A stretch of DNA of 64,000 bases from the NCBI GenBank assembly GCA_024234575.1, contig JACKOB010000005.1, positions 62,001-126,000 on the forward strand, given 5' to 3'. The position numbers were made by a program, and so were the translations under genes. Origin of the DNA: Hahellaceae bacterium (GTDB taxonomy: Bacteria; Pseudomonadota; Gammaproteobacteria; Pseudomonadales; Oleiphilaceae). The notes under the pieces were generated by a model. It did no database searches. It had not been told where the DNA came from and was given only the letters and a program-made list of their open reading frames with translations. Numbering within the stretch: the stretch's first letter is position 1; each line of letters begins with the position of its first letter. Below are positions 18,376-27,606 of the stretch, piece by piece.

Positions 18376-20217
18376 ATGGCTACAGAACACAGCAACCCAG
18401 CCTACCCAGAAGCGTTTGTTGAAAACGCTAACGTTTTCTCCATGCTAATGGAGGCCCCAACGGTTAATCATTGTTTAAATATTATATGTCAATGTGCGGG
18501 TGCCTACGGGGTGTATATTCTCTACCAAAGTCTCGATAGCAAATCTATAAGTGGCACCACCGCATTTGCTGCCTCTGCGGCGCTCTTACCTCATAAAGTA
18601 ACGCTGAAAGAAATTAAAGCTGGCGATATTCAGCAACGGCAACAAAAAGGAGATGCGCTTTTAATTGCAGATAAAAATACTTACCCCGTAATTAAACAAG
18701 TGCATGCTGACAAGTGGTTATCGGCACATGTTATTTTTTTGTTCGAGCAGCAAAGTGAAGACAACGTATCTTTACAGTCATTCGCAGAATTACTTTGTCT
18801 ATGCATTCTATTTAAGGCGCAAAGCAAAGAAATCGCCCAGTTAAAAGGTACCCTTCGCTATCAGGTTGTCTGGTCCGAATGTTTAGAATGGCTGAAGCTG
18901 GTCGAAGAGTGTGATGACTATTTCTATTCGGAACTGTTAAGGCGGCTTTGCCTGATCGCCAATGCAAAAAAATCGGCGTTAATTAAGTTTTCCTCACCAC
19001 AAAACGGCGATAGTAATGATGACCCAACATATACTTACCTGCACCTTAATGGCGTTTCTGAAGAACAAATCGAGCGTTTGGTTGAACAGCAGCAACTGCA
19101 AACGTTAAACAACATACGCAAAGCTTCATTACTTGACAACGACACCGATAACCTCAGTACGCTGAAGTCTGCGCTCGCAGTTCCAATTCGCTTGGCGAAT
19201 AAGAGGGTTGCTTTGGCGCTGCTCTTTAGCCCGCTGGTACAATTCGAAATTCTTGATGAGGTGTATATTGCGCAATTAGTACACCAGGCTATGGCCAATG
19301 TTGAACATCACCAGCTGTTTATGCAGGTTAGGCACGCTAATAATGAAATGGCAAAAGAAAAAGTCGAGCAGCTCATTCTGATTGATAAGCTTAAAAACAC
19401 CCAGGAACAGTTAGTTCAATCAGAGAAAATGGCATCAATCGGTCAATTGGCGGCAGGTGTCGCTCATGAGATCAATAACCCTGTGGGCTATGTCAATTCC
19501 AATTTAAACTCACTGCGTGGTTATGTGGAAGACCTCTTAGCACTGATCGAAGAAGCTCAGCCGTTGCTCGAAGCCTGCCCGGATAGCGCCACCACCACCA
19601 AGTTTAAACATTTGCTCACCAAATATGATGTGGGATTTATTAAAGACGATGTCAAAGATCTTTTGAATGACTCTGCAGATGGTCTTGAGCGCGTAAAAAC
19701 AATCGTTCAGGACCTCAAAGATTTTTCTCACGTAGGCGAGATGAAAATGCAGCCAACCGACATTAACGCCTGCATCGAAAAAACCCTCAATATTATTCAT
19801 AACGAGCTGAAATATAAGTGCAAAGTGAATCTCGACTTTGCTCAGTTGCCGCTGGTCGATTGTGTGTTTTCTCAGATCAACCAGGTCATTATGAATCTAC
19901 TGGTCAATGCAGGCCATGCCATTGAGAAGGAAGGTATCATTACGATTAAAACTTCTCATGAAAGTGACGTGGTCAAAATAGCCGTTACTGACAATGGCAA
20001 GGGTATTGAAAGCAGCCATCTAAAGAAAATATTTGATCCGTTCTTTACCACCAAACCTGTTGGCAAAGGAACAGGCCTTGGGCTTTCAATTTCATTCGGG
20101 ATTATCAAGAAACATCATGGGAAAATAGAAGTCCAAAGTAAGCCAGGTGTAGGTACTACCTTTACCATTACAATACCTGTCAGCCAACAAGTTGAAGAGG
20201 CCGATAATCATGCATGA
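18376..20217 (+). CDS. Cytoplasmic GAF-type sensor histidine kinase
   Basis: The 613-residue protein lacks membrane helices. Its first 320 residues contain two poorly conserved sensor regions, the second GAF-like (about 165-315), followed by a coiled coil. The kinase core has [47 protein letters not shown] and [11 protein letters not shown]. It therefore autophosphorylates and presumably passes phosphate to the REC domains encoded directly downstream. The stop codon overlaps the start of the next gene by 8 bases (ATGCATGA), so kinase and regulator are translationally coupled. The gene is divergent from a paralogous membrane kinase, with 160 bases between them. The input signal is unknown. Confidence 0.9.
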   Translation: MATEHSNPAYPEAFVENANVFSMLMEAPTVNHCLNIICQCAGAYGVYILYQSLDSKSISGTTAFAASAALLPHKVTLKEIKAGDIQQRQQKGDALLIADKNTYPVIKQVHADKWLSAHVIFLFEQQSEDNVSLQSFAELLCLCILFKAQSKEIAQLKGTLRYQVVWSECLEWLKLVEECDDYFYSELLRRLCLIANAKKSALIKFSSPQNGDSNDDPTYTYLHLNGVSEEQIERLVEQQQLQTLNNIRKASLLDNDTDNLSTLKSALAVPIRLANKRVALALLFSPLVQFEILDEVYIAQLVHQAMANVEHHQLFMQVRHANNEMAKEKVEQLILIDKLKNTQEQLVQSEKMASIGQLAAGVAHEINNPVGYVNSNLNSLRGYVEDLLALIEEAQPLLEACPDSATTTKFKHLLTKYDVGFIKDDVKDLLNDSADGLERVKTIVQDLKDFSHVGEMKMQPTDINACIEKTLNIIHNELKYKCKVNLDFAQLPLVDCVFSQINQVIMNLLVNAGHAIEKEGIITIKTSHESDVVKIAVTDNGKGIESSHLKKIFDPFFTTKPVGKGTGLGLSISFGIIKKHHGKIEVQSKPGVGTTFTITIPVSQQVEEADNHA

Positions 20218-21577
20218 TACGCCGGAGCCGCTGGGTGCGACGACTGACAACGACGCACAGGGTAAAGAATCGGTTCTTTTTGTTGACGATGAGCCGCGTA
20301 TTTTATCGTCTATTCGACGCCTGATAAGACAACTTCCTGTCAATGCGTTTTTTGCTGAAAGCGGAAAAGATGGCCTCAAAATACTTGAAGAAAACCATAT
20401 TGACCTGGTTGTATCGGATATGCGCATGCCCGAAATGGATGGCGCTGCATTTCTGGCACAGGTAAAGGCAAAATGGCCAAAAACAGTAAGAATGCTGTTG
20501 ACTGGTTTCGCCGATATTACATCAACAATTTCTGCATTAAACGATGGTGGTATCTTTCGCTACATCAGCAAGCCCTGGGTTGATGAAGAGCTCAAAGAAA
20601 TCATCATGGAAGGGTTGAAAACCCGGCGACTGGAACGGGAAAGAGACGAGCTGTTACTGCTGACTAAAAGGCAAAATAATGAGCTGCAGGATCTCAATGC
20701 GAACCTGGAGAAAAAAGTTGAAGCCCGCACCCAGGAAATCCAGCAGGCATCCGACATGCTTGATCTGGCATACGAAGAGTTGCGCGAGAGCTACGGCACT
20801 TTTATCCGTGTTTTCTCAACAATTTTAAGCACGCGGGAGGCTTTGCAGAAAGCACAGTCGCAGCTAGTAGCTGATTTCTCGAAAAAAATAGCCATCGGCC
20901 TCAAACTAAAAGATGATACGGTGCAAGCCATTTACTACGCCGCTTTATTGCATCAACTGGGTAAAATCAGCCTACCTGATCACTTATTAGACAAACCTGA
21001 AGAATTACTTACCGCGAATGAGAGAAAACAATACTACCAGTACCCATTGATTGGCGAGGCAGCATTAACGCCAATAGGAGGCCTGGAAAAAACCGCTCAG
21101 CTTATTCGGTGCCATGCTGAGCTTAATGATGGCAGCGGTTTCCCCGATGGTCTTGATGGTAAGAACATTAAACCGGGTGCAAGAATAATTCGTGCCGTGC
21201 GGGATTATATCGGCTTGCAAACCGGCACCATTTCGAAAGATTCTTACTCAGCAAATCAGGCAATGGATTACCTTAAGTCTCAGTCCGGTAAAAAATACGA
21301 TCGGGCGGTGGTGATGTGTCTGGAGCATTATCGAAAAGAATTTGATATTAGCAGCCTGTACTCGCACGAGATGCTGATAGAAAGCCACGCGCTGCAGCCC
21401 AATATGCGCCTTGCCAGAGATGTACTTAACAGCAAAGGCATACTGCTGATTGCCAAAGGACATGTTTTAAACGCAAAAGTGATAGAACGCATTGTTGGAC
21501 TGGAAAAAGTTGAACAAACAAAACTGACGATACATGTGACGAAAGAAACGGAACCCGTCGCAAATTATGATAATTAA
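20210..21577 (+). CDS. REC-HD-GYP response regulator with lost catalytic motif
   Basis: The start at ATG 20210 is set by AGAGG 10 bases upstream; a TTG at 20192 is less likely. The 455-residue protein has an N-terminal REC domain (VDDEPRIL, phosphoacceptor Asp in VVSDMRMPEMDG, KPWVDEEL), a long coiled coil, then an HD-GYP-like domain. Key metal ligands are missing. The HD pair is HQ (LLHQLGKISLP), the HPxIG histidine is Tyr (YPLIG), the HHE motif is HAE, and GYP is GFP. The domain is therefore probably not an active c-di-GMP phosphodiesterase and may act as a binding or scaffold module. A final segment of about 80 residues follows. It overlaps the upstream kinase gene and lies 9 bases before the next REC gene. 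Confidence 0.88.
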   Translation: MHDTPEPLGATTDNDAQGKESVLFVDDEPRILSSIRRLIRQLPVNAFFAESGKDGLKILEENHIDLVVSDMRMPEMDGAAFLAQVKAKWPKTVRMLLTGFADITSTISALNDGGIFRYISKPWVDEELKEIIMEGLKTRRLERERDELLLLTKRQNNELQDLNANLEKKVEARTQEIQQASDMLDLAYEELRESYGTFIRVFSTILSTREALQKAQSQLVADFSKKIAIGLKLKDDTVQAIYYAALLHQLGKISLPDHLLDKPEELLTANERKQYYQYPLIGEAALTPIGGLEKTAQLIRCHAELNDGSGFPDGLDGKNIKPGARIIRAVRDYIGLQTGTISKDSYSANQAMDYLKSQSGKKYDRAVVMCLEHYRKEFDISSLYSHEMLIESHALQPNMRLARDVLNSKGILLIAKGHVLNAKVIERIVGLEKVEQTKLTIHVTKETEPVANYDN

Positions 21578-21586
21578 AGGGCTGCC

Positions 21587-22123
21587 ATGACAATCATTGC
21601 CTTAGTAGATGATGAACCAAACATTTTAAAAGCGCTGCAACGTGTGTTGATGAAAGAGCTTTGGGAAATACGCACTTACAGCAACCCGATAGAAGCACTT
21701 GAAGATAGAGATATCCACTCTGTTGATTTAGTGCTTTCAGATTACCGCATGCCAGAAATGAATGGCGTTGAATTTCTATCAGAATTTAGAAAGTTAAACC
21801 CAACGGCGATTCGTTTGATTCTTAGTGGTCAGGCGGATATGACCGGGCTTTTAACGGCTATTAACCAAGCGGAAGTCTATCGTTTTATCACCAAACCCTG
21901 GGACAACGAAGAGCTGGTAATTACGCTCAAACAGGCACTGGAAGTAAATTTTCTGCGGCAAGAAAACGAGCGGCTTGCACAAACGGTCCGCAAACAGTCC
22001 CAGCAGCTGCGGTCTCAACTGTCAGAATTAAAGCGACTAGAAAAAGAATCTCCGGGGATTACGCAGGTTGACTGGAATGACGACGGTAGCATCTCACTAA
22101 ACATGGACGACTACGCCGATTGA
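21587..22123 (+). CDS. Single-domain REC response regulator with helical tail
   Basis: The 178-residue protein is a receiver domain (VDDEPNIL, phosphoacceptor in VLSDYRMPEMNG, SGQAD, KPWDNEEL) followed by a coiled coil of about 50 residues and a short acidic tail. It has no DNA-binding or enzymatic output, so it probably works by docking to a partner or as a phosphate shuttle. Its REC signature is nearly the same as those in the 20210 and 13182 proteins, which places all three in one subfamily. It starts 9 bases after the REC-HD-GYP gene and ends 1 base before the next gene, so it belongs to the same operon. Confidence 0.9.
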   Translation: MTIIALVDDEPNILKALQRVLMKELWEIRTYSNPIEALEDRDIHSVDLVLSDYRMPEMNGVEFLSEFRKLNPTAIRLILSGQADMTGLLTAINQAEVYRFITKPWDNEELVITLKQALEVNFLRQENERLAQTVRKQSQQLRSQLSELKRLEKESPGITQVDWNDDGSISLNMDDYAD

Positions 22124-22124
22124 T

Positions 22125-22859
22125 ATGAGTAGCAAAATCGTTATCTACCGCATCTTGCGAGAACATCAGCCCGTAACGGAGATCACGCTGACGATTGACG
22201 ATCAGTCGCAGACGTTACTTAGCCTGCAGCAGGAAGACCTGCCCGCTTGGGCAAAACTCGAGTGCCATCAGTGTCGTCATTGTCCGTTATCTGCTGAAAG
22301 CTCGCCTTTTTGCCCGGTAGCCAGTTGTCTGGCGATGTTAAGTGAAAAGCTCGACGAGTTTATGTCTCACGATGCCGTAACGCTGGAAGTCGTGCTGCCA
22401 GACAGAACAATTAGTACACAAAGCACGGCACAACGGGTTGTCGGCAGCCTTCTGGGACTGATGTTCGCAACCAGCGGCTGCCCCCACATGGGTTTCTTTA
22501 AGCCTATGGCCAGATTTCATTTACCCTTAGCCAGTGATGATGACACGCTATTCAGAGCGACAGGGATGTATCTTCTCTCGCAATACTATGTGGGCAAAAA
22601 AGGTGGTAATAGTGATTGGAACCTGGATGGTCTAAAACAGATTTATAAAAACGTACACGAAGTAAACACCCGGCTGGCAGAACGGGTGAGAGAGCCATCG
22701 AAAACAGACACCTCGGCTAATGCTGTGATATTTCTCGATATGTTCACTAACTTGATGCCCTATGCCATCGAAGACAGGCTGGTGGATATCGAGCACCTTT
22801 TCGAGAACTACCTGCAAGACTCATTTGCAGAGTTTATTCATGGTAAGTTTGCTATCTGA
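22125..22859 (+). CDS. Cysteine-rich protein of unknown function in the two-component operon
   Basis: The 244-residue protein starts 1 base after the stop of the REC gene, so it is cotranscribed and likely coupled. It is soluble. Residues 48-68 hold a cysteine cluster (ECHQCRHCPLS, then FCPVASC), and near 120 there is TSGCPHMGFF. Together this gives six to seven cysteines and histidines that could bind zinc, iron-sulfur or another cofactor. The C-terminal half is helical. I do not recognise the family. In this place it may be a redox- or metal-sensing partner of the kinase, but that is a guess from the operon and the cysteines. Confidence 0.8.
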   Translation: MSSKIVIYRILREHQPVTEITLTIDDQSQTLLSLQQEDLPAWAKLECHQCRHCPLSAESSPFCPVASCLAMLSEKLDEFMSHDAVTLEVVLPDRTISTQSTAQRVVGSLLGLMFATSGCPHMGFFKPMARFHLPLASDDDTLFRATGMYLLSQYYVGKKGGNSDWNLDGLKQIYKNVHEVNTRLAERVREPSKTDTSANAVIFLDMFTNLMPYAIEDRLVDIEHLFENYLQDSFAEFIHGKFAI

Positions 22860-22879
22860 ACAGCTTGCCTCATATTTCT

Positions 22880-23794
22880 CTAGAGCGACTTGCGCCCGAT
22901 AATACCGGTCACTAATGCGGTACCCGACAAGATGATGATACAGCCGATAATCATTGGTAGCGTAATCGCCTCTTGCAGTATGAGCGCTCCCCAACTCATG
23001 GCAAACACCGGCACTAAAAAGGTTACCGTCACGGTTTTCGTCGGCCCTACCCGCGCAATTAACCCGTAAAAAAGTATATAAGCGAATGCCGTGCAGACTG
23101 AGCCCAGTAAAAACACATTCACCCAGGAAGTTTGCGAAATAGTGCCTGTGGGCCAGTAAAACCAGGTTAACGGAAGCAGCACAATCGCCGCTGTTATCTG
23201 ACTCATCGAAGCCAGCACAATGGGGTGCGAGCCGGTTAAATAACGCTTGGTATAATTGGCTGACACACCATAACTGATGGTTGCCAATACTGCCGCAACG
23301 ATCGCAAGCGTTGGACCAGATAATTCAAGAGATCCTCGCGCAGCCACCAGTACACAAACGCCAATGAACCCCAACAGTAACCCCGCTATTTGCCACGAAT
23401 TCAGCCAATCTCGCATCCACACCGCTGCCACCACCGCACTCCACAATGGCACGCTCGAATTTAACAAAGAGGTATAACCTGCACTGAGGTAAACTGTTGC
23501 ATAGGCCAATAAACAGAAAGGCAAGGCCGAATTCGTGATGCCTAAAAACAAATAATGTGGCAAATGTTGCCAGTTTATCTTGCGCCGGTGCTTTAACAGT
23601 AACAAGGGTAATAAAAATATTGCGGCGATACCTATACGCAATTGCACCAGGGCAATTGGGCCAAAATCCGGCACGGCAACGCGCATAAATAAAAATGAGC
23701 CGCCCCAAATGGCAGCTAAAAATGCGAGCGTGAGAGCGTCTTTCTTTTCCAATGTTAAGTGGCCTTTTTCGTTGTAAAAAATGCAAAAAACCAT
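22880..23794 (-). CDS. EamA-family (DMT) transporter
   Basis: The 304-residue protein has about ten membrane helices in two repeated EamA halves: one with AAIWGGSFLFMRV and LRIGIAA, the other with ISYGVSANYTKRY and PVFAMSWGALILQE. This is the RhaT/YdcZ-like drug/metabolite transporter superfamily, inner-membrane exporters of metabolites or amino acids. The substrate cannot be predicted. It is transcribed opposite to the signalling operon that ends 20 bases away and has no evident functional link to it. The first residues before about 16 are unlike a normal DMT start, so translation may begin a little downstream. Confidence 0.85.
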   Translation of the reverse strand: MVFCIFYNEKGHLTLEKKDALTLAFLAAIWGGSFLFMRVAVPDFGPIALVQLRIGIAAIFLLPLLLLKHRRKINWQHLPHYLFLGITNSALPFCLLAYATVYLSAGYTSLLNSSVPLWSAVVAAVWMRDWLNSWQIAGLLLGFIGVCVLVAARGSLELSGPTLAIVAAVLATISYGVSANYTKRYLTGSHPIVLASMSQITAAIVLLPLTWFYWPTGTISQTSWVNVFLLGSVCTAFAYILFYGLIARVGPTKTVTVTFLVPVFAMSWGALILQEAITLPMIIGCIIILSGTALVTGIIGRKSL

Positions 23795-23947
23795 GATGAA
23801 AGCTCGCGGACCATTCAGTTACCAGAAAAGGCCGGTATGGCAGAGCATTTGGACATGGCGCAATTTATCGCACTACTTATATGACACTACTTATAAAAAC
23901 AAACAAGCCCCTAGAGCTAACCCTACTTGTTCGCTACACTTTAGCCC

Positions 23948-24349
23948 ATGCATAAACAGATTGCGCAACTAAGTCTTATTATTCTCGGCTGGACTTCCAT
24001 TATTCTGGGCGTCGCCGGTATTTTTTTGCCGCTGCTACCTACAACACCCTTCATCTTGCTCGCCGCCTGGTGCTTCGCGAAGTCTTCTAACCGCTTTCAT
24101 CATTGGCTGGTATCCCACCCCAGGCTGGGGCCAATTGTAACCACCTGGGAAAGTGGCGCAGGCCTTCCTGTTGCTGTCAGAAACAGAATTTTGCTGTTTA
24201 TGTGGATCGGTATGACAGTTTCAATGATTATTGTCTGGCGCCTGTGGGCCAGCCTTATGTTGTTCAGTATTGGCTGCTGTGTCTCCTGGTATATCTACAA
24301 AAAAACGGCACCGGTATCAGACCGGTGCCAGCCATCCGAAAACAGCTGA
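23948..24349 (+). CDS. ybaN: YbaN-like (DUF454) inner-membrane protein
   Basis: The 133-residue protein has the DUF454 pattern: an N-terminal hydrophobic pair with LGVAGIFLPLLPTTPFILLAAWCFAKSS, then HPRLGP and W, and two more membrane segments at the C-terminus. This family is widespread in proteobacteria and of unknown function. The 3' end of the gene contains a perfect hairpin (24307-24329) whose translated residues are part of the last 20 amino acids. Nothing links it functionally to its neighbours. Confidence 0.85.
   Translation: MHKQIAQLSLIILGWTSIILGVAGIFLPLLPTTPFILLAAWCFAKSSNRFHHWLVSHPRLGPIVTTWESGAGLPVAVRNRILLFMWIGMTVSMIIVWRLWASLMLFSIGCCVSWYIYKKTAPVSDRCQPSENS
24307..24329 (+). repeat. 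Perfect inverted repeat at the 3' end of ybaN
   Basis: GGCACCGGT and ACCGGTGCC, separated by ATCAG, form a 9-base-pair stem. It lies inside the coding sequence and is not followed by a T run, so it is not a standard terminator. It might slow 3' decay or act with the downstream region. Confidence 0.5.
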
Positions 24350-24510
24350 CCCACCGATAATTGTCCCGGAGAGGGCGAAAATATAACGACAACATACTGA
24401 TACCGTCAGCGCCGCAGCTGGCATTACAAAAAACTTCAAATATTTTTGCCTTTCCCACAATAAGAGTGAGTATAATTTTCACTTCGCAGACGATCTGAAT
24501 CTTTTTTCCA

Positions 24511-25770
24511 ATGCAATCGATACTTCTCACCAATCTGCTGCTGGCAGCAGAAAAATCTGGCATTGCAGCCTTTGAGCTGACCATTAGCAATGGTGAGGCG
24601 AGAATCCATGAATTCACCAGTGGCTTTTTGGCCCTCATTAATACGCTGGCAAATAACTTTGATATTCGTTCAATCGAGCAGGCGATCTCCGCCAAGCTGT
24701 CAACAAATCAGATTACAACCGTGCTGACGGTGAGTGATTACTACCAGACAGAGCAGAAGAAAACAAAGCAATGGACCTGTACCCTCACCCCTATTTCTGA
24801 TCCACAGAGGACAAACCAAAACGGCCTTTTTGATAATCTTTCAGAACCGCCCACACAGCAAAGTTTCTGGGGGATTTTTTCAACCGAGCAGATGCAGGCC
24901 ATCAGTAAAGATCAGACCTTTCGCTCCATTGCTGAGAATTCTCCGGATGTTATTCTGCGATTAGATACCAATTTACGTTATCTCTATGTTAATCAGGCGG
25001 CGGAGCGCGCTACCGGCTGGTCGGCAGACAGAATTATCGGCAACACCAACCAAGAGCTGGGCTTCCCGAAAAACCTGTCGACCAAGTGGTCGGCAGTTTA
25101 TCGAAAGGTGTTCGAAACGGGGCAGCCTGGCACAAAAGAATTTGATTTCCCTACGCCTTTGGGCACCCGTAGCTTTTTATCCCACGTGGTGCCTGAATAT
25201 GATGAAAACGGCCGCATTAAAACTATTCTAAGCGTGGCCAGAGACATCACTGCGCGCAAGGCGTTAGAGCGGGAGTTGCTGGTACTGGCACAAACCGACC
25301 CCCTTACCGGCTTGCTTAACCGTCGGCAATTTATGCAAGAGTGTAATGATGAGCTAACCAGAGCGAAACGCTATCACAATGAATTCTCGATTATTATTGT
25401 AGACATTGATAATTTTAAGCAGGTTAATGACCAGTTTGGTCATGCCAAAGGCGATGAGATTTTAATTTTAATAGCAGAGCTTTTGAAGCAGGCACTTCGT
25501 GAAAACGATGCCGTTGGTCGTCTTGGCGGTGATGAGTTTTGCCTGTTGCTAATCAACAGTTCAAAAGACGAAGCACGCGCAATCGCCGAGCGTGTGCGCC
25601 AATCAATACTTGACATACCTGAGGTCAAAAACGGCAAACTGCCCATCAGCGCCAGTGTTGGCCTCGCACAATGGTCACCTGCAGATGACTCAATTTCAAC
25701 GATCATTCAACGGGCAGATCGATTTATGTATAAGGCAAAAGAGCAAGGTAAAAATGCGGTTGTGTCTTAA
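24511..25770 (+). CDS. PAS-GGDEF diguanylate cyclase
   Basis: The 419-residue soluble protein has an N-terminal region of about 130 residues (possibly a degenerate PAS), a clear PAS domain (about 140-250, ending in SVARDITARK) and a GGDEF domain (255-419). The active-site motif is intact (GRLGGDEF), the substrate-binding LTGLLNRR and VDIDNFKQVND are present, and the inhibitory I-site REND lies five residues before GGDEF. It should make c-di-GMP from GTP, with feedback inhibition. It is convergent with a PilZ and HD-GYP pair, so synthesis, hydrolysis and reading of the second messenger are encoded side by side. There is no good SD at the start. Confidence 0.92.
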   Translation: MQSILLTNLLLAAEKSGIAAFELTISNGEARIHEFTSGFLALINTLANNFDIRSIEQAISAKLSTNQITTVLTVSDYYQTEQKKTKQWTCTLTPISDPQRTNQNGLFDNLSEPPTQQSFWGIFSTEQMQAISKDQTFRSIAENSPDVILRLDTNLRYLYVNQAAERATGWSADRIIGNTNQELGFPKNLSTKWSAVYRKVFETGQPGTKEFDFPTPLGTRSFLSHVVPEYDENGRIKTILSVARDITARKALERELLVLAQTDPLTGLLNRRQFMQECNDELTRAKRYHNEFSIIIVDIDNFKQVNDQFGHAKGDEILILIAELLKQALRENDAVGRLGGDEFCLLLINSSKDEARAIAERVRQSILDIPEVKNGKLPISASVGLAQWSPADDSISTIIQRADRFMYKAKEQGKNAVVS

Positions 25771-25800
25771 GGGTTAAATTATTGTTTCCAATTCGGCGTT

Positions 25801-26199
25801 CTACTGATGATTTAAACCGTACCGGTCCTGATCATCCGAATTTTTTTCAAGCAAAGCCTCAATGCGTCTCAACCTTTCCTGCACCGCTGGATCAATGTCG
25901 TCCCACAAAAACCGTAATCCGAACTGATCTCCTGTCTCCGTAAATAATGCATAGACAACCTGGCAGGGGATTTTATCAACCACTACTTCTTCGTTGCCCT
26001 GCTGATAGGAAAAGCCGATTTCCAGTGTATCGACTTCCGGTATTCGTTGAAACGTGAATACACAAATGCCCTGATGATTATAGTTAATCGACTTGGCCAC
26101 AAAGGATTGCTCACTGCAGGTAAGAACGCTATCACCAAAAGAGGCGTTACACAGCAACCGTACCAGCTTTCTCTTATTCGTAGAACTATCTGTAGTCAT
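25801..26199 (-). CDS. PilZ-like protein
   Basis: The 132-residue protein opens with a charged stretch containing RKLVR (RxxxR), followed by NYNHQGIC at the position of the D/N-x-S-x-x-G motif. Here the Ser is replaced by Asn, so the c-di-GMP site is slightly degenerate. The beta-barrel pattern (alternating hydrophobics up to GLRFLW) supports a PilZ fold; a helical tail follows. The start codon is 4 bases after the stop of the upstream HD-GYP gene, so the pair forms an operon and the two proteins may act together. Confidence in the fold is good, in ligand binding moderate. Confidence 0.75.
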   Translation of the reverse strand: MTTDSSTNKRKLVRLLCNASFGDSVLTCSEQSFVAKSINYNHQGICVFTFQRIPEVDTLEIGFSYQQGNEEVVVDKIPCQVVYALFTETGDQFGLRFLWDDIDPAVQERLRRIEALLEKNSDDQDRYGLNHQ

Positions 26200-26203
26200 G
26201 GCC

Positions 26204-27538
26204 TTAACCCAGTGGTTTTGACTGGCCTTGAATGACCAGTCCTTTTTTCAGGTAATCACGAATATCGACACCGAATTGTCCGTTGGGTATTTCACGTGCA
26301 ATGATGTATTGCTGCTGATTATCATCAACAGCTCCCTTATTCAGATCAACAATTCTTTCTCTGCCGGGATTTTTGTCTGCATCCAACACAATAATTACAC
26401 GCGGCCTAAGTTTGTTTTTTTCATCCGTTGACACAATAATCCCGACCTCACCGTTAGTGAACTCTACGACCGATCCCGGTGGATAAATTCCAATACACTT
26501 TATAAACTCCAGTGCCAGCTCATCATCAAATTGTGTGCCCTTGCACTTGTAGATAATATCCAGCGCCTCCATCGACGCGCGCGCCCTATCGTAACAGCGG
26601 CTACTGGTAATTGCGTCATAGCTGTCTGTTAACGCGATTACTTTGGCATTGTAAGGAATCTGGTGTGCCTGCAGTCCTCTTGGGTAACCGTTACCATCGA
26701 GGCGTTCGTGATGACTGTGCGCCACATCGATGGCAATGCGATCTGCATTTGGCAGCGACATTAACAGGTTACGGCCAAATGTCGTGTGCTGTCGCATCAG
26801 GTCGAACTCTTCATCCGTAAAGCGTCCTTCTTTATTAAGAATCTCATCGGGAATTTTCGACTTTCCGACGTCATGAAGCAGACCGCAAAGGGCAATTTCT
26901 CTTATTTCTTTTTCATCATGCCCAAGATGCCTGGCAAAAGTGGCTGATAAAATACAGACATTCAGGGAGTGCTCGGCAGTGTATTCATCTTTATCTTTGA
27001 TTTTGGTAAGCCAGGCCAGCGCATCTTTGCTACGCAAAATACTGTCAACAATATGGTCGACGGTTTCACGGGCCTGATTCATATCGAGCATACGGCCAAT
27101 ACGAATACCTTCCATGATATTTTTTACGACAGTCTTCGCCGAGCTATAAGCATTTCGCGCTGCAGGTAACTCGCGCTCGGTATTTATCTTGTTAATATAG
27201 GTAACTTTCTCTCCCGCCGCTGGCCGCGCAACTCGGGCTTTTTTTAGACTACCAGCCGGTTGAACAGCTACTTTTACCGGCGGTGGCACGCTACGCCGTC
27301 TGGCGAAAAGCCCTTTTGGCGCTTCACGCCGCTCAGGCTTCGCGACGGTTTCGTAGATGGCTTCAATGTATACAGAATCACACTGGCGCACCAACGCATC
27401 AATGTCAGACTGATCCTGGATGATGAAACCCTGCATTAAGAAGTCGGTTTCGATCCACGGACGATCTAGACGCACAACACGCATCCCCAACTCAAGCTGA
27501 TCAACAGTGACTTCTAGTTCTTTAACCGTTTTGCTCAT
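26204..27538 (-). CDS. HD-GYP c-di-GMP phosphodiesterase with DUF3391 N-terminus
   Basis: The 444-residue protein has a DUF3391-type N-terminal domain (about 1-100, LGMRVVRLDRPW), a linker rich in Pro/Ala/Arg, and an intact HD-GYP domain. All the key motifs are present: HSLNV, LLHDVGKSKIP, HTTFG, HSHHERLDGNGYP and DSYDAIT. It should therefore hydrolyse c-di-GMP to GMP. This contrasts with the degenerate HD-GYP at 20210. A C-terminal extension of about 90 residues follows the domain. It is the first gene of an operon with the PilZ-like gene, and the diguanylate cyclase gene lies next to them in the opposite direction. Confidence 0.93.
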   Translation of the reverse strand: MSKTVKELEVTVDQLELGMRVVRLDRPWIETDFLMQGFIIQDQSDIDALVRQCDSVYIEAIYETVAKPERREAPKGLFARRRSVPPPVKVAVQPAGSLKKARVARPAAGEKVTYINKINTERELPAARNAYSSAKTVVKNIMEGIRIGRMLDMNQARETVDHIVDSILRSKDALAWLTKIKDKDEYTAEHSLNVCILSATFARHLGHDEKEIREIALCGLLHDVGKSKIPDEILNKEGRFTDEEFDLMRQHTTFGRNLLMSLPNADRIAIDVAHSHHERLDGNGYPRGLQAHQIPYNAKVIALTDSYDAITSSRCYDRARASMEALDIIYKCKGTQFDDELALEFIKCIGIYPPGSVVEFTNGEVGIIVSTDEKNKLRPRVIIVLDADKNPGRERIVDLNKGAVDDNQQQYIIAREIPNGQFGVDIRDYLKKGLVIQGQSKPLG

Positions 27539-27606
27539 CGATTATTCAACTCTGCTAAAGCTATAACCACACTCGATCTTCCCGCGATACCTGGCATAAA
27601 CGCGCC

